Under the pieces are notes generated by a model. It did no database searches. It was not told the DNA's origin and saw only the letters and a program-made list of their open reading frames with translations. Source: Ancylobacter rudongensis (GTDB lineage Bacteria > Pseudomonadota > Alphaproteobacteria > Rhizobiales > Xanthobacteraceae). Taken from it: 64,000 nucleotides of DNA. The position numbers and the translations under genes were made by a program. Below are positions 9,001-17,102 of this stretch, piece by piece. Numbering within the stretch: the first letter of the stretch is position 1; every line of letters starts with the position of its first letter. The stretch spans positions 434,001 through 498,000 of the forward strand of contig NZ_FMTP01000002.1 in assembly GCF_900100155.1 (NCBI RefSeq). Reading direction: 5' to 3'.

Positions 9001-9623
9001 ATGACCTCGCCGAGTAGGATCGTGTTGCTGTTGGAATACTCGTAGGAGGCGCCGGGCGTGAACTGCAGCGGCTCGGCGAAGGCGAAGGCGAGCAGCTCGC
9101 GCGCCGTCCATGCCTTGCTCGGATCGACGCCGAACTGTTCGGCGAAGGCGGCTGAGCTTGTATAGTTGAACAGGCCGGATCGCATCTGTGCGAGCTGGCG
9201 GATCGTCATGACGTCGCCGCCGGGCACGCCGTCGACATAGTCGCCGACCGGATCATCCAGGCCAATACGCCCCTCTTCCGCCAGCTGCAGGATGACCGTG
9301 GTCACGAACGACTTGGTGATGCTGCGATAGCCGAAATAGGTGTCTGCGGTGGGTGCAACGCCGTTGGCGACATCTGCGAGGCCGGAATTGGACGTCCAGC
9401 GAATGTCGCCCTGCCGGATCGCGACCGAGGCTCCCGGGATTCGCTTTTCGATCAGGGCCTGATCGATGGCGGCCTGAAGCTGCGCCGCGGTGGTTGAATC
9501 GTCCCATGGCGCGCTGCCGACAGGGGCCTGCGCCAGCGCGATCGTGCCATGAGCGGAGAAGATCAGGAGAGCCGCAAGCCGGGAGAGGCGCCGGTTCTTC
9601 TTCACAGCCGAAATGTCGTTCAA
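6006..9623 (-). CDS. Autotransporter with a serine hydrolase (beta-lactamase-fold) passenger
   Basis: A 1205-residue type Va autotransporter. Residues 1-32 are a signal peptide with a basic N-region. Residues about 45-385 form a class C beta-lactamase/D-peptidase-fold enzyme with Ser101-x-x-Lys104 (SITK), Tyr196-Ser-Asn198 and His335-Thr-Gly337. Residues about 390-900 are a beta-rich stalk with polymorphic-toxin-like Ser/Gly/Asn repeats, and about 930-1205 form the outer-membrane barrel ending in SVSW with the terminal aromatic residue. The likely start is TTG at 9623, preceded by GGGGGCGGG; a GTG six codons later also gives a signal peptide. The enzyme should be displayed on, or shed from, the cell surface. 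All catalytic residues are intact. The gene downstream encodes a periplasmic enzyme of the same fold. Confidence 0.88.
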   Translation of the reverse strand: MNDISAVKKNRRLSRLAALLIFSAHGTIALAQAPVGSAPWDDSTTAAQLQAAIDQALIEKRIPGASVAIRQGDIRWTSNSGLADVANGVAPTADTYFGYRSITKSFVTTVILQLAEEGRIGLDDPVGDYVDGVPGGDVMTIRQLAQMRSGLFNYTSSAAFAEQFGVDPSKAWTARELLAFAFAEPLQFTPGASYEYSNSNTILLGEVITAATGNDWSDEVSRRLTGPLGLSSVINQGAGSMPTPNAVGYIDLDDGNGPESLAAFNATGAGASGALVGVIADAERWGKAVGSGELLSKRDFVERLKSFGSTKTDPQSPEYDSYGFGTGEISGYIGHTGNGLGFEALVMYDRANDRTITILINSSNPDDPDAPAHLFKEFLAILGWTPTGQIQVVADGANAVVGAGTVWTGLVSGPFGARAAVYAANGGSAVADGRVALAPMQDYVPAIFVGSGGRVELGLGGDITASPGGDGAFLRAETGIASLVLTDVNIVLTGDEVSGTGIDARDNSGAVLNRVNITGSALAGLHAGGEAPAAIGGVGVDINLTSGDGVWVEPNGTVDLVDSSIRLNGAGSGLRVTGGDGSAQLFGTRLTVETQAAGSVGILAWGDGAAVALNESAVTTHGAEAHAIVIGEGGQVDLSGTSVLASGEAAAAVAAISIEGASTSRTAYLSMSDSSLAAVSGTAVVAAGTDLRFIASNAQVIGAMTRSNDASISLALQNGSTWLLPAAGNAVNSQVDQLTNDNSTIAFAPPAGASPALFQSLTVEDYQGVNGTLLMNAAFAGTGVADRLVIDGGTATGQTSIIVQSHGTVAPTSGDGIGLIQTINGGQTDPDAFTLGRRVAGGAYEFGLYRGGASGADDWFLRSTQAGATGPGALPNLRPEVAVDTAIPAIASQYSMAMLGTYAERAAARAAQPDGHAGSGWARLFGETGSQGSSGGNPATQLNRFLSNGPSYSIDLAGFQAGYDVPVSEPGETVQNVIGFYVGAGEARGSVDAVYGGPAGKVSMNAYSLGAYWTHAREGGLYIDTVLQGTFFAEANASSVLGQKLSTDGFGLIASLETGYRFDLGGGWAIEPQAQLIYQRLSFEGGTDSFGSIDYDAASDILGRVGARISHAWMLESGTRLTGAARASLWHAFGDGTEVTFADLSGSNAASFDSGLGGTWVQLGLDTSMTISETVRLFASGDYDLRVDSEQGHAIGGRIGVSVSW

Positions 9624-10037
9624 TACCCGCCCCCGAGCGTTCGGGCACGGCAGCCCATCACAGGCGGCTCAGGGTATCGACCCACGATTGGGCGGCAATC
9701 GTCGGAGCGTCCCAAATCACGGCGCCGGGTCTCAGCGCTTGGGCAGTCAGCCCCCCCGACACGGATGCCGCGCCTCGCCGAGCCAGGGCCGCGGCCCGCC
9801 TTCTGTGAGCCAACGATCCGGCTACGCGTCTCAATATTCGTCCTGGTGTATCAGCTGGCCCGCCGAGGTAAAAATACCGTTGCGTCGCCGGCAGCGATGA
9901 TGCTTTCCAGTTGAAATGAGGATGCATCGCAGCGTGCCGTGAGCACTCTGCGTGGATCCGCGTGGAAATACATTGGCTGCCGGAATCCGCGCAGCTGAAC
10001 CCATGATCCATGCCTCGTAATGCTATGGAAGCTGCCG
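9624..10037. promoter_or_regulatory. Divergent intergenic region between two autotransporter genes
   Basis: About 410 bp separate the TTG start of the hydrolase autotransporter and the start of the large PATR autotransporter. It must hold both promoters. I see no coding frame with family resemblance, and no clear promoter hexamers or operator dyad. Base composition is GC-rich on the left and becomes more mixed toward the right-hand start. Confidence 0.45.
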
Positions 10038-13000
10038 ATGTCCCCGCTCCACAATCGCCGCCGCCCTCTGAACGCGAATGCGACGGCGCTTCTCGGCCAA
10101 ACGTTTCTATCCTGCAACTTTGGCCGCACGCTGCCCGCGCTGCTTCTGGCTCTGGGGCTGGGCGTAGTGGCGGCGCCGGCGCAGGCGGCGAATTTCAATG
10201 TCGCCAATGAGGCCCAGCTGGCCGACGCCGTCGCGAAGGCGGCCAATGGCGACACCATTACGTTTACGGCCGATATCGAGCTCAGCGCCAAGGGCAAGGC
10301 CGGCACCATCACGACCAATGTCACCATCAACGGCAATGGCCACAAGCTGCTCGGCAAGGCGGGGGCAAACGCCAACGGCCTCTATGTCCAGTCCGGCACG
10401 GTGACGATCCAGAATCTCGATCTGTCCGGCCTGACCACCAAGGGAACGAGTGGCGGAAATGGCGGCGGCGGCGGCGGCGGCGGGGCTGGGACGGGCGCCG
10501 GACTTTTTGTCGGAGCGGCAGCGAATGTGACCCTCGCCAACGTGGCCTTGCAGAATAACAGCGCCGTCGGCGGCAATGGCGGCGTTGGAGTCACGGAGTA
10601 TGGACGGACGACGGCACAGGGCGGTGGGGGCGGCGGCAGTGGCCCCAATGCAGGCAACGGACAGACATCCAGTGGCGGCGCCGTGGGGCATGGCGGCCCT
10701 ATCGGGGGCGGCGACGGCAATGGCGGGAATGGCCAGTGGGGTGCTGGCGGCGGCGGTAGTGGCAGTGTCGGAGCCGCAAAGGGCGGCAATGGCGGGTTCG
10801 GCGGCGGTGGCGGCGGCGGCCAGGACAACAATATCGGCACCGGAGGATTTCTGGGTGGAAACGGCGGCGCGGGCAGGGCTGCCGGAGGCACGAGCAGTAA
10901 CTGGTATAATGGCGGCGGCGGCGGCGGCGCCGGCATGGGCGGCGCTGTCTTCGTTCAGGATGGTGGGAAACTCTCCGTCACCGGAACGTTGACCATTATT
11001 GACAACAGCGTTGCCGGGGGAACCGGCGGCAGCAGCACAGCGGGAGCCGGAGGGAACGGCGCCGCCGCCGGTGCCGGCCTTTTCCTTGCCGGCAATGGCA
11101 CCCTTGGTCTCTCTTCCGTGGCCGGCGAGACGCAGACGATTTCCGACGCCATCACCGATCAGACCGGCGCTGGCGGCACCGGGGCGAATGCGGGCAGCTG
11201 GGGGCTGGTGAAGACCGGTGCAGGCACCCTCACCCTCACCGGCGCCAACAGCTACACCGGCGGCACGACGGTGAGCGGCGGCGTGCTGCGCGGCAATTCG
11301 ACAAGCCTGAAGGGTGGCATCGTCAACAATGCCAGCGTGGTGTTCGACCAGACTGCCGCCGGGATCTATGCCGGCAGCATGTCCGGCACCGGCGCGCTGA
11401 CCGTTACCGGGGGCAAGCTGACCCTGACCGGCGCCAACACCTATACGGGCCTCACTTCGGTGACCGGCAGCGGAACGCTCGACGTCACCGCCGCCAACAC
11501 GCTCGCGGCGGCGAGCACCGTCGCACTCGACAATGGCGCGCTGCTGATTGGCAGCGGGGTCGGCATCAGTAACGCCATCACGGTGACGAATCGCGGCGGC
11601 CTCGGCTCAAATGGCGGCATCGCGACGGTGAGCGGCGTCATCAGCGGCTCCGGGGCGCTGGACGTGAATGCCGGCACCGTTGCTTTGGCGGCCAACAACA
11701 CCTTCAGCGGCGGCCTGAACGTCACCGGCGGCGCGACGGCGCTTTTCACCGCCGATGCCAATCTCGGAGCCGCCGGCGGATCTGTCACCGTGACAGACGG
11801 CGGCATGGTCGGCGCGGCGGCGAATGCGGCGGCGAATTTCGAGACGAACCGCAACCTGACCGTCACCGGCACGGGGGGCATTTCCGGCGCGCAACACGCC
11901 GTGAATTGGAAGGGCGCCGTCGGCGGCGCCGGGACTCTCGTCGTCAGCGGTGCCAATGTCGTGGAACTCAGCGGGACCAACACCTATTCCGGCGGAACCT
12001 CGATCCAGGGTGGCGCACTGAAGGTCGATTCCGACGCACGGCTCGGCGACCTCGCGGGCACGCTGGCCTTTTCCAACAATGGCCGCCTGCTGGCATCCCA
12101 GTCCTTCACGACCGGACGTGACATCAATGTGGGAACGGGCGGAGGCGGGTTTGAGCTGGGTGCAGGGACGACCCTCGGCCTGAGCGGCACAATCACCGGC
12201 GGCGTCGTCAATCAGACGGGCCAGGGCACGCTCGTCGTCACCGGCGCGAACTCCAACGCCGGCTTCGCGAATTATGGCGGCACGCTTGAGGGCAGTTCCG
12301 CCACGCTCGGGCGGGCCATCCGGTTCGATAGCGATGTCTCCAACACCAATTCCCGCACCGTGGTCTTCGCGCAAGCCACGGACGGCACGTTCACCGGTAA
12401 TATCGGGAGCACCGGCTCCACCCCGGGTCTTGGCAATGTCGTCAAGACCGGCGCCGGCAAGCTCACCCTGATGGGCGAGAGCAACTTCAAGTCCCAGGTG
12501 GCCGGTACGGCGGAATTCCAGGTGCAGGAAGGCACCTTGCAGGGCAACAGCAAGAGCCTCGCCGGCAATATCGAGAACAATGCGGCGCTGATCTTCGATC
12601 AGTCGTTCGATGGCACCTATGCCGGCGCGATCACAGGCACCGGGTCTGTGACCGTCAGTGGCGCCGGCAAGCTCACTCTTGACGCTGCCAGCACGATTGC
12701 CGGCGCCACCTCCGTCACCGGCGGCGGCATCCTCGTCACCACGACCGCCAGCAATTTCGGCGCCTCCTCGACCCTCGGCCTCAACGGCGGCACGCTGATG
12801 CTTGGCACGGGAGCGACCGCGTTCAACAAGGCGGTCACGGTCACCGGCATTGGCGGCATCGCTGCAACGGGCGGCACCACCCCGAACAACGCCGTCGCGA
12901 CGATGAGCGGCGTCATCAGCGGCGCCGGCCAGCTGGACGTCAACAGCAACACCGTCATTCTGGCGGCGAACAACACGTTCACCGGCGGCCTGCGCGTCAT

Positions 13001-15713
13001 CGGCAGCAATGCCCAGGCGCTCTTCACCACCGACGCCAATCTCGGAGCGGCCGGTCAGGCGATCACGCTACAGAATGGCGGCGTCGTCGGAACAACGGCT
13101 GATGCCGCGCCCAATCTCACCATGACCCGCAACCTCAACATCATCGGCTCGGGGGGGCTCTCCTCCGCGCTCCATCCGCTGGTCTATGCCGGCACCATCA
13201 GCGGCAACGGCACCTTTATTAAGTCCGGCGGCGGTATCGTGAACCTCACCGGTACCAATAACGCAACGGGCGGCACGGCGGTGCGCGCCGGCACGCTGCA
13301 GGTTGCCTCCGACGATAAGCTGGGTGCGGCGGGCGCAGGGCTGGAGCTTTCCGAGAACGGGCACCTCTGGGCGACCGAGAGCTTCACCACCTCGCGGGAC
13401 ATCACCCTCGGCGGAGTCGCGGGCGGTGGCTTCCAGCTCGACAGCGGCACCACGCTCACCCTCACGGGCGCGATCAGCGGCACCACACTCAGCCTGCTGG
13501 GCACCGGCACGCTCGTACTCAACGGCACCAGCACCTATGCCGGCATCACCAACAGCGGCGGCACCATCATAGGCAACACCGACACGCTGAAGGGCGACAT
13601 TATATTCGACTACAATGCAGGCAATACCAACGCCCGCTCGATCGTCTTCCAGCAAGACGCAGTCTACAGTATATTTGCGGGCAACATCACAGGCCTCGGC
13701 ACCGAGACAGGGTACGGCACCGTTGTGAAGACCGGCGCGGGCACCCTCGTCCTGACCGGCGAGACCAAGTTCGCGGGGCTGGCCGACGGCTACGCCTTCG
13801 ATGTGCAGCAAGGTTATCTTGAGGGTTCAAGCAAGAATCTCGTCGGCAAGATCCATATCGCCGAAGGAGCGGAGCTGACCTTCAAGGAGATTGTCGACGG
13901 CACCTATGCAGGCGGTCTTGAAGGCGAAGGCCAGCTCGCCAAGAACGGCGAGGGGACGCTCATCTTCAATGGCATCAACAGCGCCCTTGGCGGGACCACG
14001 ATCAATACCGGCACCCTCGTCCTGAACGGCACCCTGAACACGGCCGGCGAAGGCACCACTGTCTGGGGCACCCTTGCCCTGAACGGCACCCTGAACAGCG
14101 CCGGCGACGGCACTAACATCGAATATGACGGCCTCCTCTCCGTGAATGGCACGCTGAACGGCGACGTGTCTGTCAACAAGGGTGGCACGCTTGAGGGAAG
14201 CAGCCGGATCAACGGCAAGGTCACCAATAAGGGTGGCAAGATCAACCCCGGCAACTCCATCGGCCACATCACGATCAACGGCGATTTCGAATTCGACGAT
14301 GGCGAGATGGTGGTGGAGGTGAATGCCGAAGGCGAGAGCGACCGCGTCATCGTCGTCGGCGCCGGCCATACGGCGACCATCACCGCCGGCACCCTCAGCG
14401 TCATAATGGAGCCCGGCGACTACACGCCCGGCACCATCTATACCATCGTCACCGCCGAGGGCGGGGGCACGGCGCATTTCGACTCCATCACCGGCGGCAC
14501 CGCTTTTCTTTCGCCCGAATTGTTTTCGGACCCGCAGAACCTCTACCTCACCCTCGATTTCGCAGCTGACGCCTTCCGGTCCGCCGGTGTCACGGCCAAC
14601 CAGCAGGCAGTCGGCAGCATCCTCGATCTGGTGAATGCCAGCGGCAGTGCTCCAGCCCTCGTCAACGCGCTCGCCAACGTGCCTGTTGGCTCCGGCGCCG
14701 CCGCGCTGCAGCAGCTCAGCGGCCAGCCCTATGCCGACTTCGCCACGGTGAACATGCGCGGCAGCCAGCTGTTCATGAACACGGTGGGCCGCCAGATGGC
14801 GAATGATCGCGGCGCGGGCCTTGGCGGCGGGCAGAGCGTCGCTCTCGATGCGCCGGGCCTCGACGGCCAGTCACGCTTCAGCGCCTGGGTCAGCGCCATC
14901 GGCACCAAGGGCAGCGTCGACGGCAATGGCAACGCCGCCGATCTCTCCTATTCGCTGGGCGGCACCGCTTTCGGCATCGGCTATCGGGTCGATCCGCGCG
15001 TCCAGATCGGCATCGCCGGCGCCTATGTCGGCGGCTCGCAGTCGGTCGACGGCTTCATGGGCGACGGCAACACGGAGGCGGGCAGCGTCGCCCTGCACGG
15101 CTCCTTCGCGGAAGGCCCGCTCTATGTCGACGGTCTGCTCGGCTATGCCTATGCCAGCAATGATCTGGAGCGCAAGATCGCGGTACCGGGCGTCTTTGGC
15201 ATCGCCAATGGCGCCTCATCCTCCAACCAGTTCCTCGGCCAGATCGAGACCGGCTACCGCTTCCCCATCGACGCCAGCTCCACCAGCACGATCACGCCGT
15301 TCGGCCGTCTGCAGGTGGTGAGCGTCAATCAGGGCGGGTTCACCGAAACCGGCTTCAGCGATTTCAATCTCACCGCGAGCGGGCAGACCCTGACCTCGGT
15401 ACGCACCACGCTGGGCGCCGATTTCAGCACCCGGCTCGACGTCGGAGGCACGGCGGTGGAACTCAGCACCCGGCTCGGCTGGGTGCACGAGTTCGGTGAC
15501 ACCACCCGCCCATTCACCGCGGCCTTCACCGCCGCGCCCTGGGCGTCGTTCACCGTGTACGGAGCGCCGGAGCCGCGCGACAGCGCCCTCATCGGTGTCG
15601 GCGCGCAGGCCCAAATCCTGGAAAATACGACGCTGTTCGCCAGCTACGACGCGGAACTGGGCGGCGGCAGCGACAACCATCAGCTCTGGGGCGGCATCCG
15701 CTTCTCGTGGTGA
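10038..15713 (+). CDS. Giant autotransporter with PATR (autotransporter-associated beta-strand) repeats
   Basis: A protein of about 1890 residues. I prefer the ATG at 10038, six codons inside the longest frame, because GGAAG lies six bases upstream. The N-terminus has a long basic leader and a signal core ending APAQA-AN. A very glycine-rich segment follows (roughly residues 140-310). Then come about a dozen PATR-type units of the pattern KTGAGTLTLTGANSYTGGTT, which build a beta helix. Residues about 1605-1890 form the beta barrel, beginning near RFSAWVSAIG and ending GIRFSW. Such proteins serve as adhesins or surface structures. No catalytic passenger domain is visible. Its gene faces the hydrolase autotransporter, and their barrels are only family-level similar. 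Confidence 0.9.
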   Translation: MSPLHNRRRPLNANATALLGQTFLSCNFGRTLPALLLALGLGVVAAPAQAANFNVANEAQLADAVAKAANGDTITFTADIELSAKGKAGTITTNVTINGNGHKLLGKAGANANGLYVQSGTVTIQNLDLSGLTTKGTSGGNGGGGGGGGAGTGAGLFVGAAANVTLANVALQNNSAVGGNGGVGVTEYGRTTAQGGGGGGSGPNAGNGQTSSGGAVGHGGPIGGGDGNGGNGQWGAGGGGSGSVGAAKGGNGGFGGGGGGGQDNNIGTGGFLGGNGGAGRAAGGTSSNWYNGGGGGGAGMGGAVFVQDGGKLSVTGTLTIIDNSVAGGTGGSSTAGAGGNGAAAGAGLFLAGNGTLGLSSVAGETQTISDAITDQTGAGGTGANAGSWGLVKTGAGTLTLTGANSYTGGTTVSGGVLRGNSTSLKGGIVNNASVVFDQTAAGIYAGSMSGTGALTVTGGKLTLTGANTYTGLTSVTGSGTLDVTAANTLAAASTVALDNGALLIGSGVGISNAITVTNRGGLGSNGGIATVSGVISGSGALDVNAGTVALAANNTFSGGLNVTGGATALFTADANLGAAGGSVTVTDGGMVGAAANAAANFETNRNLTVTGTGGISGAQHAVNWKGAVGGAGTLVVSGANVVELSGTNTYSGGTSIQGGALKVDSDARLGDLAGTLAFSNNGRLLASQSFTTGRDINVGTGGGGFELGAGTTLGLSGTITGGVVNQTGQGTLVVTGANSNAGFANYGGTLEGSSATLGRAIRFDSDVSNTNSRTVVFAQATDGTFTGNIGSTGSTPGLGNVVKTGAGKLTLMGESNFKSQVAGTAEFQVQEGTLQGNSKSLAGNIENNAALIFDQSFDGTYAGAITGTGSVTVSGAGKLTLDAASTIAGATSVTGGGILVTTTASNFGASSTLGLNGGTLMLGTGATAFNKAVTVTGIGGIAATGGTTPNNAVATMSGVISGAGQLDVNSNTVILAANNTFTGGLRVIGSNAQALFTTDANLGAAGQAITLQNGGVVGTTADAAPNLTMTRNLNIIGSGGLSSALHPLVYAGTISGNGTFIKSGGGIVNLTGTNNATGGTAVRAGTLQVASDDKLGAAGAGLELSENGHLWATESFTTSRDITLGGVAGGGFQLDSGTTLTLTGAISGTTLSLLGTGTLVLNGTSTYAGITNSGGTIIGNTDTLKGDIIFDYNAGNTNARSIVFQQDAVYSIFAGNITGLGTETGYGTVVKTGAGTLVLTGETKFAGLADGYAFDVQQGYLEGSSKNLVGKIHIAEGAELTFKEIVDGTYAGGLEGEGQLAKNGEGTLIFNGINSALGGTTINTGTLVLNGTLNTAGEGTTVWGTLALNGTLNSAGDGTNIEYDGLLSVNGTLNGDVSVNKGGTLEGSSRINGKVTNKGGKINPGNSIGHITINGDFEFDDGEMVVEVNAEGESDRVIVVGAGHTATITAGTLSVIMEPGDYTPGTIYTIVTAEGGGTAHFDSITGGTAFLSPELFSDPQNLYLTLDFAADAFRSAGVTANQQAVGSILDLVNASGSAPALVNALANVPVGSGAAALQQLSGQPYADFATVNMRGSQLFMNTVGRQMANDRGAGLGGGQSVALDAPGLDGQSRFSAWVSAIGTKGSVDGNGNAADLSYSLGGTAFGIGYRVDPRVQIGIAGAYVGGSQSVDGFMGDGNTEAGSVALHGSFAEGPLYVDGLLGYAYASNDLERKIAVPGVFGIANGASSSNQFLGQIETGYRFPIDASSTSTITPFGRLQVVSVNQGGFTETGFSDFNLTASGQTLTSVRTTLGADFSTRLDVGGTAVELSTRLGWVHEFGDTTRPFTAAFTAAPWASFTVYGAPEPRDSALIGVGAQAQILENTTLFASYDAELGGGSDNHQLWGGIRFSW
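10455..11085 (+). repeat. Low-complexity Gly-rich coding region
   Basis: Runs of GGC/GGN codons (for example eight consecutive Gly codons near 10465) encode a segment of up to half glycine, with Asn, Ala and Ser. It lies between the signal peptide and the first PATR unit of the large autotransporter. Such stretches are prone to slippage and length variation. Confidence 0.8.
11200..14230 (+). repeat. Diverged tandem PATR-repeat coding array
   Basis: Units of roughly 90-330 bp recur with the core GGCGCCAACAnCTACACCGG-like sequence and conserved KTGAGxLTLTG coding. Two long units (about 11220-12100 and 12450-13330) are similar over their whole length, including the GDL/AAN spacers, which suggests an internal duplication of about 1.2 kb followed by drift. 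A third, shorter array at 13980-14160 repeats LNGTLN-type modules three times. Confidence 0.7.
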
Positions 15714-15780
15714 GCGGGATGCGGGACTACTGTTTTGGCGGTTCCGCATATCCCGGCGTCAGCGCTGCTGCGGCGCGGGC

Positions 15781-16788
15781 TCAACTGAACTGGTCGCGCC
15801 ACTCGCTGGGCGAGACGCCGAACCGGCTACGGAACAGCCTTCCGAACGAGGACGCATCCTTGAAGCCGCAATCATAAGCAATGACCGATATGCTTCGGCC
15901 GGTGGCCGCCTCGATCAACTTGCGCGACATTGCGAGCCTTACCTCGCGAACGGTATCCATGATCGTCGCGTCGTGCTGCGTGAAGGCCCGGTAAAGGGTC
16001 GCGCGCGAGCATCCGAGCGCCCGAGCGATCGCTTCGGGGGAGAGGTCGATCATGTTGTAGTGGGATTGGATATAGCGCTTTGCCGCAAGGAAGAGTGCGT
16101 TCGCGTCGGCCACACGCGAGCCGTTCAAATCGCGCCCTATGCGCTGGAGCAGGAGCAGCGCCAGCGTGTGAAGTGCGTCGAGCGCGGTCGCCATCTCCTT
16201 TGGCTCGAGATGCTCGGCATGGCGATCGAGGCCCAGCATTTGCTCACGGACCATGACGCCAAGCGGGATCGTGTCGAGCGGCAGGAAAAGGCCAGGAATG
16301 CTACCGCCTAGAGCTTCGAGCGCCTTGGCACGCGGAAGAAGAAGATAAATCTCCCTCCCCGAACTCCAATGATAGCGCATGGGACGTGTCGCATCATAGG
16401 CGGCGAGCCGGCCATGCGGCGAGATCGACTGCGCGCCGCCGAGGCTCTCCAGCCCGAGTTCGCCTACCGGCCTCATTGAAATCACAACGGCATCGCCTGC
16501 GCCGCTGAGGCTGGCGGCCCGCGAGAATACCGTCCTGTGCTCAGATCCTTCCTGGCTGGCGAACACACCCATCTCGCCGCTGACCGATCGCTTGATGGCG
16601 AACAAGTCGGCCTCCCCGGCAGGGGGGGGCTCAAGATCGACGACACTGTAGGCCGTCTCGCGCCAGGCATCGAAGCGCTCGGATAGGTCGAAGTCCGAGG
16701 TGGATAGCCTCTTCAGGCGGTAGAGACCAGTATCGCCCTCCTGCGGGAATACCATTTTGACATGAGCCCTGCCCCTCCGCTCGCTCAT
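15781..16788 (-). CDS. AraC family transcriptional regulator
   Basis: A 335-residue AraC/XylS regulator. The N-terminal 200 residues form an AraC-binding-like ligand domain (AraC_binding_2 type). The C-terminal 100 residues carry two helix-turn-helix motifs: IARALGCSRATLYRAF and the second with ISVIAYDCGFKDASSFGRLF, ending GVSPSEWR. The start at 16788 has GGGAG about ten bases upstream; an ATG 11 codons later is possible. It sits 67 bp after the large autotransporter, convergent with it, and faces a winged-helix regulator across a 310-bp region that contains nested inverted repeats. Its target could be either neighbour. Ligand unknown. Confidence 0.9.
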   Translation of the reverse strand: MSERRGRAHVKMVFPQEGDTGLYRLKRLSTSDFDLSERFDAWRETAYSVVDLEPPPAGEADLFAIKRSVSGEMGVFASQEGSEHRTVFSRAASLSGAGDAVVISMRPVGELGLESLGGAQSISPHGRLAAYDATRPMRYHWSSGREIYLLLPRAKALEALGGSIPGLFLPLDTIPLGVMVREQMLGLDRHAEHLEPKEMATALDALHTLALLLLQRIGRDLNGSRVADANALFLAAKRYIQSHYNMIDLSPEAIARALGCSRATLYRAFTQHDATIMDTVREVRLAMSRKLIEAATGRSISVIAYDCGFKDASSFGRLFRSRFGVSPSEWRDQFS

Positions 16789-16858
16789 CGAAACAAGGCT
16801 CCCTCTTTAGCGCAAAGATGGTGGCGGGCAGCATGTCCACGCAGCCATGGATCGGCCT

Positions 16859-16896
16859 ATATCAGGCGATTGTTTGCCTGATATTTGAAAGCAAAC
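16859..16896. promoter_or_regulatory. Nested inverted repeats, candidate operator
   Basis: ATATCAGGC (16859-16867) is repeated inverted as GCCTGATAT (16876-16884) around an 8-base spacer. A second dyad overlaps it: GTTTGC (16872-16877) and GCAAAC (16891-16896). The site lies about 70 bp upstream of the AraC gene and about 210 bp upstream of the winged-helix gene, in the only AT-richer part of the divergent region. It could be an operator for either regulator. It could also be a transcript hairpin, but no T-run follows. Confidence 0.5.
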
Positions 16897-17102
16897 ATCG
16901 TTGGGTGGGCGACGCTGTTGCGCGGGATGCCGTTCTCGGCACATTTGGGCCGATCTCGCCCATCCGTTGCGCGGTCGCAGGGAAACGACAGCGCACATGC
17001 ATGCCCTAACGGCATGGGCCGAAGGTCAGGCTTGGGACATTCTGGTATCGTGTGTTTTCGGGACTGTATGCCGTGCCGACCGGCAATCGGAGGCGAGTGC
17101 GG

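Noticed and set aside
11200-14230. Possible CRISPR-like repeat array
   Set aside because: The repeats are in frame, vary in length and encode PATR beta-strand units of the autotransporter; no unique spacers of constant size occur.
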